Part shown: piece by piece, positions 12,268 to 25,500 of the stretch
Layout of the letters: every line of letters starts with the position of its first letter
Position numbering within the stretch: position 1 is the first letter of the stretch
From: Bostrychus sinensis
Lineage: Eukaryota > Chordata > Actinopteri > Gobiiformes > Eleotridae
Reading direction: 5' to 3'
Length of the DNA: 64,000 bases
Assembly: GCA_020698575.1 (NCBI GenBank)
Contig: CM036243.1
Coordinates: 38,253,488-38,317,487, forward strand
Notes under the pieces: model-generated
What the model was told of the DNA's origin: nothing
Databases searched by the model: none
The model's input: only the letters and a program-made list of their open reading frames with translations
Position numbers and translations under genes: made by a program

Positions 12268-13209
12268 AAAAGTCCCATATTCTGCTTTTTCAGGCGTTTT
12301 GAAATAAATTTTGACACCTTTGCGTTAGTATTTAATGTTTTCTAACTTAAAATAATAAATATGCATTGAAAACGTCTTCTTTTGAGGAGCAGTTACTGTG
12401 ACTTTGTGGAAAATGCTTGGATTAGGCGCCTGTCGCTTTAAGGCCCTGTTGGCCCCGCCCACTTTACTCCAGCAGCTACGAGCCCATTGAAAACACTGTC
12501 GTTTAGTGCGGCTCTAAACATAAGTTTGTAGTAGCATTTTGGTGAGATGGTGGGACGTAAAAGAAATTATTTAATATAGTTTTTTGTTTACTATTATTTT
12601 TTTGTATTTTAATTTCCCTTTTACCTGGAAAGTTTGCACTGAATTTTAAAACAAATTTTCCTCACTCTATTATTATGATCACTTAAAAGCAATACAAAAA
12701 AACAACTGTCATATTTAAACAGCAAAAATATTGTGACTGTGAAAATGATCTTTTAAAAAGGAGCCATGTTATGTTTTTTTTTTCAGGCTTCTGCATTGGT
12801 ATTTCAGGTTTTATAACTTAAAATAATATATATGTGGAAAACCTCTAGGTGTCTGGCAACTGTGAGGACTGGACAGAGCATAAAATGGCTATTTAGCACG
12901 ACGGCTGTTAGCAACATGATGCTAACAGATAGATAAATGAGCTGAGTGCTTTGTAGTGACGGAGGTTTAAGGCTGAAATGATCAGAATGAGTCCGGGGAC
13001 GGTGTATGAGCTTTAGAAACGCTCAGGAGCACTTCCTGGTTTCTCGTTTCTATGTAGAGCTGTGAGACCGAGCGTTTTCAGCTCTGGAGAAGGACAGCGC
13101 CTCAGCATACAGGATTACTCAAACAAAATACTACTCCAGGTCTGTTTTTGAGAAGACAACATTATAACATGGTTAAAAGCTCAATTTTAGCAGAATAGGG
13201 GGACCTTTA
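12268..13209. repeat. Dispersed 'CCCATATT...ACCTTTAA' element, two partial copies, in the gtpbp1 3'UTR
   Basis: Shares long blocks with 25176-25700 and 62590-63088 (TTAGCAACATGATGCTAACA, CAGGAGCACTTCCTGGTTTC, CTCTGGAGAAGG, ATACTACTCCAGGTCTGTTT). Two 5'-like ends (12270 and 12766) indicate a composite. Superfamily not identified. Confidence 0.7.
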
Positions 13210-13445
13210 AATAACAGAACACTCAAAACTAAACTGCAACCAAAGTTTAGCTTTTAGCATGTAGCCTTTAGCTCACGTTGTGCTAATTACTCTTATAAAT
13301 AATACAGCTAAATACTGAGTCACTGTCATGTAGTGGATTAGTTGTAAAAAGTGTGTGTTAGTAATTATTGTGTATGTCGCAGTGGTCGCTCTCTCTGCTT
13401 GCTCACTCAAAGGCACAGTCCTGATTGTAGTTTATCTGTGTTTTT

Positions 13446-13556
13446 TTAGGCTGTTCCTGCTCCAGTGGACAGTGGAGTGGGGATGGGAGCCACGGTTAAA
13501 CCTTTCGCTCGATGTCTCTGTCCTCCTCTTCTACGACCGGAGCTGCCGGACTTCAG
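13446..13556 (-). CDS. gtpbp1: gtpbp1 exon 14 (terminal coding exon)
   Basis: 111 nt: 36 codons and TAA at 13446-13448. It encodes LKSGSSGRRRGGQRHRAKGL, then TVAPIPTPLSTGAGTA. The RRRGGQRHR core matches the C-terminus of vertebrate GTPBP1. The acceptor is TTCTGCAG|CTGAAG. Plus-strand open frames over this position are shadows. Confidence 0.87.
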   Translation of the reverse strand: MKSGSSGRRRGGQRHRAKGLTVAPIPTPLSTGAGTA

Positions 13557-16500
13557 CTGCAGAAAACACACAAACAATACAGGTCAAAATATGGGACATA
13601 AAGAGTTTAAAAAGAGGCCCACAAGTCCGACTGGATCACGACAAGAGCTGGGATCACGGGTTAGAGACAGTGATCGACTGAATACTGCTCTTTTAAGGAG
13701 TTTATGGTAAAGTTGGGCCAATTTAGTTTAAAAGGAATTGTCACCTGGCCTTTTCCTCTCTTTTAACCTTGTTATAATGTTGTTCCCTCATCAAAAACAG
13801 ATCTGGAGTTGTGTTTTGTTTCATTGACGCCTGTTTGAGTAATCCTGTATTCTCTGGCGCTGACTTTCAGAGGCCTCAGAACGTTTAAGGTTTAAGGGCT
13901 GCAGCAAATAATCCGATTAAAAACAATTACTAAAACAATCATCAACTAAATTAGTAATTGAATAATTGCTAACTGGGTTATTTAATAGATTCTGAAACCT
14001 GCCATGTGCTGTGAGAGGAGGGTTTAGCAGTAGATAGAGCAGTAAACTGTTAAAAACAATGTACATTTTGTGTTTTTAATTATAAATATCGTTACACCTC
14101 CTCGAGTGGCACACTTGTAGCTTCATCTGGTTCATATCTTGTAAAAATGAAGTGATTTTTGGTACAATTATCACCAATTTTTAACAAGAACAATAAAACA
14201 CTGCAAGTTTTTAACCACTTCACTCATGCTTCATTATCCGATTACTAATCAACTAATCGAAAAAGTAATCAACAGCCTGCATTAGTTGCAGCCTTACTTC
14301 CACAAACCTCCTGCCTCTCTCACAAAGCCCCGCCCACTCCAGGAAGCACTGACCAATCAAAAAGCCCTCTACATCCAGTCTGCTCTCATTCATTTATCCA
14401 AAAAACAGTGTACAGCTCTGTTTTCACTGATTCCTTTTGGAGGAAAAAAGCATCACACAAAAAGTTTAAGGAGGTGAAGTTTCTTTTATTCTTTAAATTA
14501 TGTTCAAAAGACCATCACAGCCCTGCCCTCTGTTGGTGTCTTCACCCTGTTTCTTTATGGCACCAGTAGAGTTTTTATTATTTATGGAACAACATTCATA
14601 ATGTTTTTAAGGCGGTAAAATGTGCTGCTGTTCTAAAGGTAACCAAGACTTGTTTAAAAAGATAAATAAAAGCAGAATATAGACCCTTAAAGGAGACAAA
14701 ACTATGATATATTAAACCTTAATATTTAAGTACCATACTCCATACAGAGCCTTAATCAGTCGATCACTTTGCATTTCGTCTTGTGTTATCGTAAAAATAT
14801 CTGCAGATTCACCGTCACCCAGGTCACAACGTGCTAAGAAGGAGGTACCAGGTTTACGCAGGTACATTTTCACCTGAACACCACACATAAGGCACTTTTC
14901 CACTGGGAAGAATGGTACGGGACGTGTCAGTACATGACAATCCTGGTGTGTGTCTGTGTGAGGTTGGTGTGTGTCTGTATGAGGTTGGTGCGTGTCTGTG
15001 TGAGGATGGTGTGTGTCTGTATGAGGTTGGTGCGTGTCTGTGTGAGGATGGTGTGCGTCTGTGTGAGGATGGTGTGTGTCTGTGTGAGGCTGGTGTGTGT
15101 CTGTGTGAGGATGGTGTGTGTCTGTATGAGGTTGGTGTGTGTCTGTGTGAGGATGGTGTGTATCTGCGTGAGGATGGTGTGTGTCTGCGTGAGGATGGTG
15201 TGTGTCTGTGTGAGGTTGGTGTGTGTCTGTGTGAGGTTGGTGTGTGTCTGTGTGAGGTTGGTGTGTGTCTGCGTGAGGATGGTGTGTGTCTGCGTGAGGA
15301 TGGTGTGTCTGCGTGAGGATGGTGTGTATCTGCGTGAGGATGGTGTGTGTCTGCGTGAGGATGGTGTGCGTCTGCGTGAGGTTGGTGTGTGTCTGCGTGA
15401 GGATGGTGTGCGTCTGCGTGAGGATGGTGTGTGTCTGTGTGAGGATGGTGTGTGTCTGTGTGAGGATGGTGTGTATCTGCGTGAGGATGGTGTGCGTCTG
15501 CGTGAGGATGGTGTGTGTCTGCGTGAGGCTGGTGTGTGTCTGCGTGAGGTTGGTGTGTGTCTGCGTGAGGTTGGTGTGTCTGCGTGAGGTTGGTGTGTGT
15601 CTGCGTGAGGTTGGTGTGTGTCTGCGTGAGGTTGGTGTGTGTCTGTGTGAGGATGGTGTGTGTCTGTGTGAGTTTGGTGTGTGTCTGCGTGAGGATGGTG
15701 TGCGTCTGCGTGAGGTTGGTGTGTGTCTGTGTGAGGATTGTGTGTGTCTGTGTGAGGTTGGTGTGTGTCTGTGTGAGGCTGGAGCTAAAGCTGTATTAGC
15801 TTCAGTAAACAGGAGACTACTTCAGGTTTACCTCCAGCTTTCTGTGCATTAAACTCACTTCTCTGCTCCACTTTAACACATTTTAAGCTCTGAACATATA
15901 ACCACATGAGTGTAATCAAATCTGAACTAAAAATGAACTGTTCTGTTTCCCCAAGGGATAGCCTTCGCTAAACCAAAAACAGCTTTTGCTAATATACGCT
16001 AGCTTTATTTTTTCGAAAAAGTCTGCACAACATTAGCTCATCCTCTCTGAATACAGTTGTTTATCACAAAGACAAGACACATTTGATTAAAAAAAATAAT
16101 TTTCTCTTTTATTTCTGTCCTTTCGCTTGTTTTTGCCTAAGTGAGGATTCTCTCTTGTCCAATCAGCTCGCAGCAGTGTCCACCTCTAACCGTTCCAGAC
16201 GCTTAACCGAGCTGGACCAGGGCGTAGTGCCAAAAGTAGAAAGGTTTGGACTGCTTTTTGGAAACACTTTGGAAAGTGGAAACATCCCCAAACCGCCCCG
16301 TCCCGTTCCGTCCTAGTGGAAAAGCACCTTTAGTCTGAACAAAGCCACTTTAGATAAAAACAGAGTAACTCCTCCCAGGTAAGTAACACAACGTAATGTA
16401 GGGTTCACACTGGTTTTATCAAAGGATTAAAAGGCCACATATCCTGCTCTTTCCTATTCCTTTGATTCAATTTTTGTTATTCATATATACATATATATAT

Positions 16501-19500
16501 AAAGGTCTGCAATGGTCCCGCTGAGCACAAGAAGCTCGGTGGGAGGGGCTAAAAGGGTCACAAAAGACTTGGCCTTTCTGTTTAATCAGTGGGAATTTCT
16601 ATCAACAATATCTCATCTCATCATTTGGCAAGCTTGTGTCCTGTTTATGATCCACAAGCGAAGTTATAATATCCAGGGTTTCTGCAGAGTTCAACAAGTC
16701 GAATTTAAGACTTTTTTAGACCTTTTAAGAACATTGTTCATGAAAAATTAAGGCCTATTACATAAACACACCATCTGCAACAAAGAGTGCTGCCGCAAAG
16801 CATTTTGGTCTTGTTAAGAGAAGATCTCATATCAGCGACGGTTTTACACATTTCAACATCTCAGTGGGCAGGTAGTGGCATCAAATTTATGTGACATATT
16901 TAAGATTGATTCAGACAAATTCAAGACCTAATACTCCCCATCTCTGATCTGATTTTTAAATGTAAGACTTTTTTAGACTCTTCAGAAACCCTGAATATCG
17001 CACAACTGAAAATGAGCAGCAAAAGAGGCAATTTCATGAAGTTAATTTGAAATAAAAGGGAATTAACAGCCTGCTGTATCAGACCAAACATAGTTTAAGG
17101 AAGAGAGCAGTGTATGGGGCCTTCAAAATAAGAGTGTGACTTGTTTGAAGCACAGTACAAGGTCTTGGTTTTACTTCAGAGTGTGAGGAGGTAAATGTGT
17201 GCATGCATGTGAACATAAGGCTCATTAAACCACTCCCAGGACCGACAAGACCATTCCTTTACAGGTCCTCTGGTCTGGAGTCTGGACTTTACCTGGTTTT
17301 CCGGGTTCAGGTCGTCCTCTGACGCTGCCTGGTGCAGCGCGGGAGCACAGAGGAGAGAGACAGGGGTTAAAGAGTGGAGAGAGAGAGAGCCATGCACTTT
17401 CACTCAGAGACTAGGAAAACTGAATAATGGACACTGACGCAGGCCAATTCACACTGAATGAGTTGAGTGTAGCACGTATCCAACCAGAACAGTTCACAGG
17501 ACATTTCTGTGACTACTGTCCAGCAGAACATAAACTTTTAGAAACTTGTTTTGTTTAGCCTTTAGCTTATATGCTAATAAGAGGCTGAATATTGCTTGCT
17601 CATGTTTTCTAACCAGGAAGTCTGGAAGTCTTTGTGTGAAGTAATTTCACACTGAATGAGTGCGCAGTACGTCTCTGACCTGAAAAGCTCCAAATGGCAA
17701 TAAAAAGATTTTGCTTTTCTCTGGCATAGAACCTCATAAAACAAAAACATCCCAAAGCATTTTGTAGCTCTCCCCAAACTCTTCTTGCACAGAGAGTGAC
17801 TGAGATGGCCTCATTTGTTTTCTCAAAAAATAATTAACTGTTCTGACTGTGCAATTCTAACACATTTGTTTGTGTTTTAATAAGCATTAATTAAACAAAT
17901 TCTTTTCATATTCCATACAAAGAAGTTAGTTTGGTAACTCGTTGGTAACATTTCCTTTTTGTGGCAGAACAATGACAGAAAGAGAAAACAATTAGAAAAA
18001 CGAATGGCGGGACATCAGCGGGGCACCACTGACCCAAACAAACATGGATTCTTTTGTTTTCGTCACAAAACACCAGAACATGGTGTATTATGAGCAGCTC
18101 TGTAGTTATTTCTGTACGGGGACAACAGCAGAAGCCCGTTGTTTTTTTGTTTTTTTTCTATGCGCTTGTTACGTGGGACGTCAGAGGGACTTTACTGTTG
18201 TTAAAATGGGAACAAGACAAAGAAAAAAGTCCCACAGAAGACTGAACAATAATTAGGACTTCAGCAGAACCAACAGGTGACGAAGGAAAGCACTAAACGC
18301 TGTAAATCAGCTCGGAAGCCAACGCTACCTTAGTTAGCTCTTCCGTTTTGGTAAGACGCGCTGCAGATAAACAACTGTGATAGGCCAGCTCCAAATTGAA
18401 CCAGAGAAACACTTTGCTCCAAGAAGGGAATCAGACTGTCCTGCTAGCGAAAAACAAGCAGGATAGTCTGGCTTGCCAGGCCAAAAACTAAAGGTTATGT
18501 TATATTAATTTTCTGCATATTGGTCCAAAAAATCTGCAGTGTTTATTGGCCAACGGCTTCTCTGAATTTAAAAAAGGCACTATCGGCATTGGCCACAGAA
18601 AAACCCATATCCAGACGAACAGTGCCTAACGTGCATAATTAAATATAGTTCAATATAATGTCTGATAATATGTCTGGTGTGACTCAAGTAGTAAGAGTTA
18701 GGGGAACATTGTTTGGACAGCACTCAAATATTGGCCATGCACTTTTTATATAATGTTTGTTTTGAGGCTTGGGATGTCCAAACCTTTTACACTGAGGGCC
18801 ACTTACTGAAAAATAAACGCACAGCAGGACCACACAACATTAAGGTAAGAAAATACCATTTGGTTGCTCCCGTTCCTGCAGCGCCTCCATAGTAACTTTT
18901 ACAGATTTTACGCCTGATGCCCTTAATCAATCCCACATTTATCTGGATTTGGAACTGGCAAAAATGGGAGGAGGCCCCGGGGAAGACCTAGGACACGCTG
19001 GAGGGACTATGTCTCTCGGCTGGCCTGGGAACGCCTTGGGGTGCCCCCGGTAGAGCTGGAGGAAGTGTCTGTGGAGAGGGAAGTCTGGGCATCTCTGCTT
19101 AGACTGCTGCCCCCGCGACCCGGCCCCGGATTAAGCGGAAGAAGATGGATGGATGGAACTGGCAAAAATGTCTAAAATGTATTTGGCACCACTTATTGAA
19201 CTACTAATGTCTTTTTTCCCCATCTTTAATGTCAGGCCCATCTCACACAAACTGTTTTCGTGATGTCTTGAATGGGACTTAATGTGACCACTTGTTATTG
19301 TAGCCCCACATAAACCCGGTCCTGGTCCTCACCTGTAGTTGTGTGGAGGTGGGACTTCCTGGCCGTGCTGCAGACGGAGCCTCCTCGTTGGTTCCGTCTC
19401 TCTTCTTGTTCGTCTGGGCTTTGGACTGCTGTGCTTTAGCTGCCTGCGTGCTCACTGACTGCAGAAGCTGAAGTTAACACGAGATAAAAGAACAGTTTCA

Positions 19501-22500
19501 GGCCCCAGCAGTGGCTTTTCACACCGAGTACCACCTCAGAAAGCATCTGGCTTTTCTGGTGCCAACTTTAACAGACTAAAAATGAGCCGGATTCAGGACT
19601 AACCAAGGTCTAAACCAGGAAATAAAACATGACTAACACCAGCTTTTTAGTCTGTCCCTCTCTGAACACCAGCTTGTGCTCACAGTAGCATTAGTAGTAG
19701 TAGTAGAAGTAGTAGTAGTAGTAGTCATAGATATAAACAGAAAACCGTGTTGTCAGGGTCAACGCTGTGGCGGCCATCTTGGGGTGGAATTCTGACTTTT
19801 AAATGTGTTTTCAGAGTAACACAGTGCCAGGGATTTATTCTGCTTTTGGTTGTCCCAGTAAAATAAAAAACACAACCAGGAAAATAAGGAATAATAAATT
19901 ATTGCACATTGTTTTACTGTTCTAAATGTTTGTAGTTTAGTTAATCTAACAATCATTAACTTAACAAAAAAGCTTATGCCCAGTAAAGAAAACAAAATAA
20001 CAATTTTTGTTCATAGTAGCGTCGAAAATTAAATAACAGCAATGACATTTGACAAAAAACGTAGTACGTTTAATTGTGTTAAGGCTTGGTTATTCCTAAA
20101 TTAAGAGTTTAAAACTGTTCAATGGCTCAAATTAACTAATAGTGTAGTACACAGTAGTGGCCACAAGAGGGACCTCTGTACCGCTGAATGAAACACACTG
20201 CTTTGGTCTTAATACAATTTTAGCCACAGCAGTAAGAGATCCTAAATAACAGTTTTCATTAACTGTTAACCCTAATAAACACATTTAGATGAAACATTAA
20301 CGTTAGCATTAGCATTCAGATAATGTCCCATTTGAATTTGTGTTAGAGCTAAGGATTTGGCTACCGTCTGAATGTGATAAAGCATTTTGGTATTTAAAAA
20401 AAAAACATACTTTTTAACTTCACAAATATATTGCTGTATGGCAAGCACATGTTAGCCATTCATAACACATCAAACAGCTCTAAACTTGGTTGAAAAATAT
20501 GTGAAATATGATTTGTTATAGAGCTTTGGATCCATTCTTTAATACTGTTGTAGGAGCGAATGGTCCGTCTAAAGATGGTGAGCGTTACATGGCAACACAG
20601 TATCTCCTGTTTATATCTGTGGTAGCAGTAGTAGTAGAATCAGTAGTACCTTGGTTATCGTGCCCACAGCTTTGGTCCGGCCCTCTCTGAACACCAGTTT
20701 GTGCTCACAGTGCAGATACTCTGGAGTCTTGATGAACCTGAAGTGGACCGCGGCCTTGTCTCCCGTCCTCAGACAGTCTCTGCTCATGGACAAGATGGTG
20801 GCCGTCTGTCTGATACTGCCACAGTGAACTGGAGGAGGAGGAGGAGGAAGAAGATAACATGATGGTTTCATTAGGCACAGAATGGAGGGTTTGATTTCAG
20901 GACTAATCCATGTCTAAACCAGGAGTAAAACAGAAATAAAACTGGCTCTAAACAAAGACTTGAACTCCCACAGCAGGACCTGTCCACCGACTGTCCATTT
21001 TCTCCATACATCTTTGAGTCCAGGGTCAAAGAAACTGTGTAACAAGCGATAAATGAACTAGAGTCATTTGTACTTTTTACTTGGGTACTGTTTGGGGCTG
21101 CTCAGTGGCAGAGAGGTTAGCCCTCCTGCCTCTCAGCGGGGAGACTGCGCATGATACTGACCCATGGCCTGGTACCGGGGGGATATCGTGGTGGGATGGT
21201 GCAGAACTAAAATCTCAGCCTCGAACTCCCACGTGGCCTGAGGCTGAAGCTTTGGAGACACCATGACCATTCCTTTCCTGATCGACGACCGTTTGATCTG
21301 AGGCGTAAAACACAGACTTTTTAAAAAACATACACTCACTGGCCACAGCTCAGACATTATTCGCAGGATAAACACCTTTTTGAGTGCAAAAGAAGCTGTC
21401 TGCCCTCCTCGGACCTCTCTGACGGGCATCCTCTTCCTGTGGATGGACTTCACTGCGATGGGGATGAAGGTTCCTAAAGGGTCAGGGCCGAGGAGCAGCG
21501 TGTCGTTCAGACGTATCAATCCGCGTAAAGTAGTCCCCGAAACTACTGTCCCTACACCCTGGAGAGAAAACAGGTCATGGGACACTTAATCTGCAGGATT
21601 CCCAAGAAAATTAAAGACTCACTTCAATTACAAGGGACCACACTCAACACTGTAGTGGAGTGCGCTGGAGTCCCACACTGGGGTTAGAGGATCAGCTGTT
21701 GGTGCTGGTTTAAGGTTAAGGTAGACTTTATTGTCCCTGAACAGAAATTTGTTCTCTGGATTTGACCCATCCTTCAATGTCTCTGGGGTTAAACCTGTCA
21801 GGAACAGTGGACCAGACCTGAGCCAGGATCATGGTCAGCAGTACCTTGCTGCAGTAGAGGCTGATTGATATGGGTTTTTATATGACCAATGCTGATTTTT
21901 AAAATTCAGAGCAGCCAATGGCCAATAAACACTGATGATTTCTTGGACCGACATGTAGGGCTGATTTTCTTAATTTTATAAGTATATAAAATAGACTTTG
22001 TTTTAGTAATGTTTGTTAAAACACAAACAAATGTGTTGGAATGTGACAGTGAGAACAGTTAAAGATAAGTTTTTTGAGAAAACCAATAAGTCAATCTCAG
22101 TCAAACTCTGTGCAGGCAGAGGTTGTGGAGAGATACAAAATGCCTTCTGAATGAGGTTCTATTCCAGGAAAATTAGCAAACTCTTTTTATTGCCTCTGTA
22201 TGACTTTTTTTCTACGTATTGTTGCCATTTTAACAACAGTAAGGTCTCGTTTCCATCCAACTTAACAACCACAATGAAAAACTCTATGTACAACTGGCTT
22301 CTGCTGCTTTCCCTGTTCAGAAATAAGAACAGAGCTGCTCAGAATACGCCATTTTCTGGTGGGTTAACAATAACAAACCCCAGCAAGAATCCATGTTTGT
22401 TTTGGTCAGCTTTTCTCTTATTGGTTACTCCGCCTGTCATTGTTAGAGTTAGGGTTCCACTACAGAAACAAAATGTTACCTAAGGAGTACCAAAATAACT

Positions 22501-25500
22501 TCTTTGTATAGAATAGGAAAAGAGTTCCTAGGCTACTCTGCCAGAGAAATGAGCCAATTATTGTCGTTTTGAGCTTTTCAGGCTGAGACAAAGTGTTTTT
22601 GGATGTTTCCTATGAATTGCAGAGTAAGAGTCCAGACTGATACAAGATGGTTGGGGAAGCTGGGGTCCTTCTGTCACATGGTTGTCCGGAAATCAGAATA
22701 AAAAAATGCAAGAATCTGCCGACATATTAGTCGATCTCAAGGACCAAGGTGACTTCCTTTATGAACAGAGATTCATGTTTCAAATGTGAAAACTGATGGC
22801 TTGTTTTTTTTTTAATTCAAGGCACATGGTCTGTAGAAAGCTGTAATAGTGGGAAATGTTAACGTGACCATGATTATAACTGTGTCCTCCTTCTCACCGG
22901 TACAGAGTAAGTGTCGTCGATCTGGAACTCAGCCGGCTCCTCTGTGTTGAAGGTGGTTCGAGACGAGAGCAGGTTCAGGAACATCTTCAGCAGGTCCATG
23001 TTCTCTCCGGTCACATTCGAGATTTGGAAGATCGGACACACCCTGAAACACAGCATTGAGCCTGTGATAAAGTCCTGTTCTGGCTTTTACAGGAATCCAA
23101 ACGTCTAGAGTTTGAAATAACCCGTACCTCTCTGAGCTGAAGTTAGACGCCGTGACAATGACGTCGTCTTTGTTCTGGACTAAAACTGGGATTTTCCTGC
23201 AGCCGGGAGACTTCAGTAACCGCTGTAATAACTTTAACGTCTCTGGAAATAAAGGCATTGACCACAAAAATCAACACAGCACTTGGTGTTATAAGAGCCA
23301 TGTGCACTACTGAGTGAAACATGTATGACCATTATAGCCCTCTCCTCTGCATCCTCTTCTCTCACACCAATTAACTTCATGTTCTCTATCACTACATCCT
23401 TAAATCTCCTCTCTGGTCTTCCTCTAGGCCTCATCCTTCTACCATATAGTTCAATGTCCCTCCTCTGTACCTGTCCAAACCAGCTCAGTGTGGAAACTTT
23501 ATCTCCAAAATGTCCAAAGGATGGGACACACCGGGCCAATAATCGTCCATCTGGCACAGTCAGACGGTTTAATGCGGTTGGTGAGTCTGTTTGGTGAGTT
23601 CTGCACCACTGGGCGTAGTAGGACACAGTTGGACCTAGTTTTGCCAGTTGAACATGTTGATTCTCCGTCAGGCGTAGGCCATTCAGATTTTTTGATACCA
23701 GTTCTTAAACAATACCTGGTTTTCGATACCAGTGCCTGAGTGATACTTTTTCTGATACCTATGGTGAGCTCATTCATCTTTAACAATCATAAAACACAAT
23801 AATATTGAATAAAAGACCAATTTTTGGAGCTAAATTCTTAGCTGTAAGTTAAAGCCAGTAGTTTGTATGATTTATTCTGTGTTAGGTTATTTGATTCATG
23901 CAAAGGAACATTAAAGGTGCCACTAGGTATCGAAACTTGGTATTAAATTTTTTAAAAATTTGTAACTTTTCTTTTACCACAACAAACGTATTGTTTAAAG
24001 GTAACGGTACCCAGCCCTAGTTGGACGGCGGCCTCAAACGTGCGCTCTAATTGGCCGTGTGCCCCATTCACAATCTGTCACATAGCTCATGATTAACATT
24101 AAATTATCACTGACTCTTGATTCTGTTCCCCACATCTGTGAGGCTATTGTACTGCAGTTAGCTTACCTTAGCTTTAGCCTTGTGCAGATGAAAATATAAT
24201 CCTCCTCTGAGACAAACAGCTGCAATAATCCAGCTCCGTTTATTCATTAGTGATTAGACGAGTTTAATGTGTATGATTTATATTATTAGACAAATGTTAA
24301 ACGCATGAGTGTTGTGGAGGTTTATGTACAGAAGCCCATTATCTGCAGAGTTTAGTGACTAGCGCCTGGCTGCTGTTGTAAATAGGTATTACATCTTGCA
24401 CATGCGCAGATACTATGCACTGCTCGGTCATGGGTCTGAGTCACTTCAGTGTGTTTGTAGACAGGAGCGCTGACAGGTTTTCTGGGCTGCCTGAAAAGTT
24501 ATACCATTGAGCCCTGCCATCACAAACTATGCTTATACCTTATATAATTACTAAAGATTTTCCTGGACCCCTGTCAGTCATGGGCCCTTGGTATTTCCAA
24601 GCCCAAACATGAGCTGTAGCTAATCATTTCCCTTCCTGGCCATGAACAAAGAGAACAGAAACATCTCCAGCTCTGCCTCCTGTCTGTTCACTTTTTTGCT
24701 GACTATTTCTCCACCAAATCCAAATTTATTAAAAAAATAGTGTCAGGAGTTTACCTTGTAGGATGTTGGCTGGACACATGTCTATTTTAGTGACCACCAC
24801 GAACACTGGGACGTTCAGAGCCAGAGCTAGACCCAGGTGCTCTTTGGTCATCCCCACGATGCCAGCGTTACTGCCAACCTACAGCAGAGACACAGACATT
24901 ACACTCATTATCATCCTCGTCGTCCTCAGAGGCGGAGACAGAGGTCCAGTCCTCACCATTAACATGCAGAAGTCCGGCAGGTGTCCCGTCATCCCGAACA
25001 CCGTGGTCTTCAGGTACTTCTCGTGTCCCGCCAGGTCGATAAACGTGATAATTTTAGAGGATTTCTCGCAGATCTTGGTCCAGTCCAAGCTTCCCCCGTG
25101 ACTGTCCGGTTTGTTCACCACCTGGAGGAGAACCCACAGGCGTTAGGCACCAAAAGCCAAAGACTGTTTTTTTAAAAGGTCCCATATTTTGTTTTGTTTT
25201 TCAGGCTTTTTGTAATTGTGTATGTATAGTGTAAAATATTGTATCTCTGGAAGACCTCTTCTGTTGGGGAGCTGCTACTTTGAAGAACACTTGGATTAGG
25301 AGTCTGTCGCCTCCTGCTGGCAACAGAGGGGACTGGACACACCATAAAATGGCTAATTAGCACAGCTATTAGCAACATGATGCTAACAGATAGATAAATG
25401 AGCTGACTGCTTCGTAGTGACGGAGGTTTAAGGCTGAAATGATCAGAATGAGTCTGGTGACAGTGTATGGGCTTTAGAAACGCTCAGGAGCACTTCCTGG

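Noticed and set aside
13355..13710. Plus-strand frames over the gtpbp1 terminal exon
   Set aside because: The minus strand here encodes the conserved GRRRGGQRHR tail; the plus frames are shadows.
14912..15852. Cys/Val-rich 134-, 217- and 179-codon frames
   Set aside because: Direct consequence of a 21-bp tandem repeat; no start context, splice sites or conservation.
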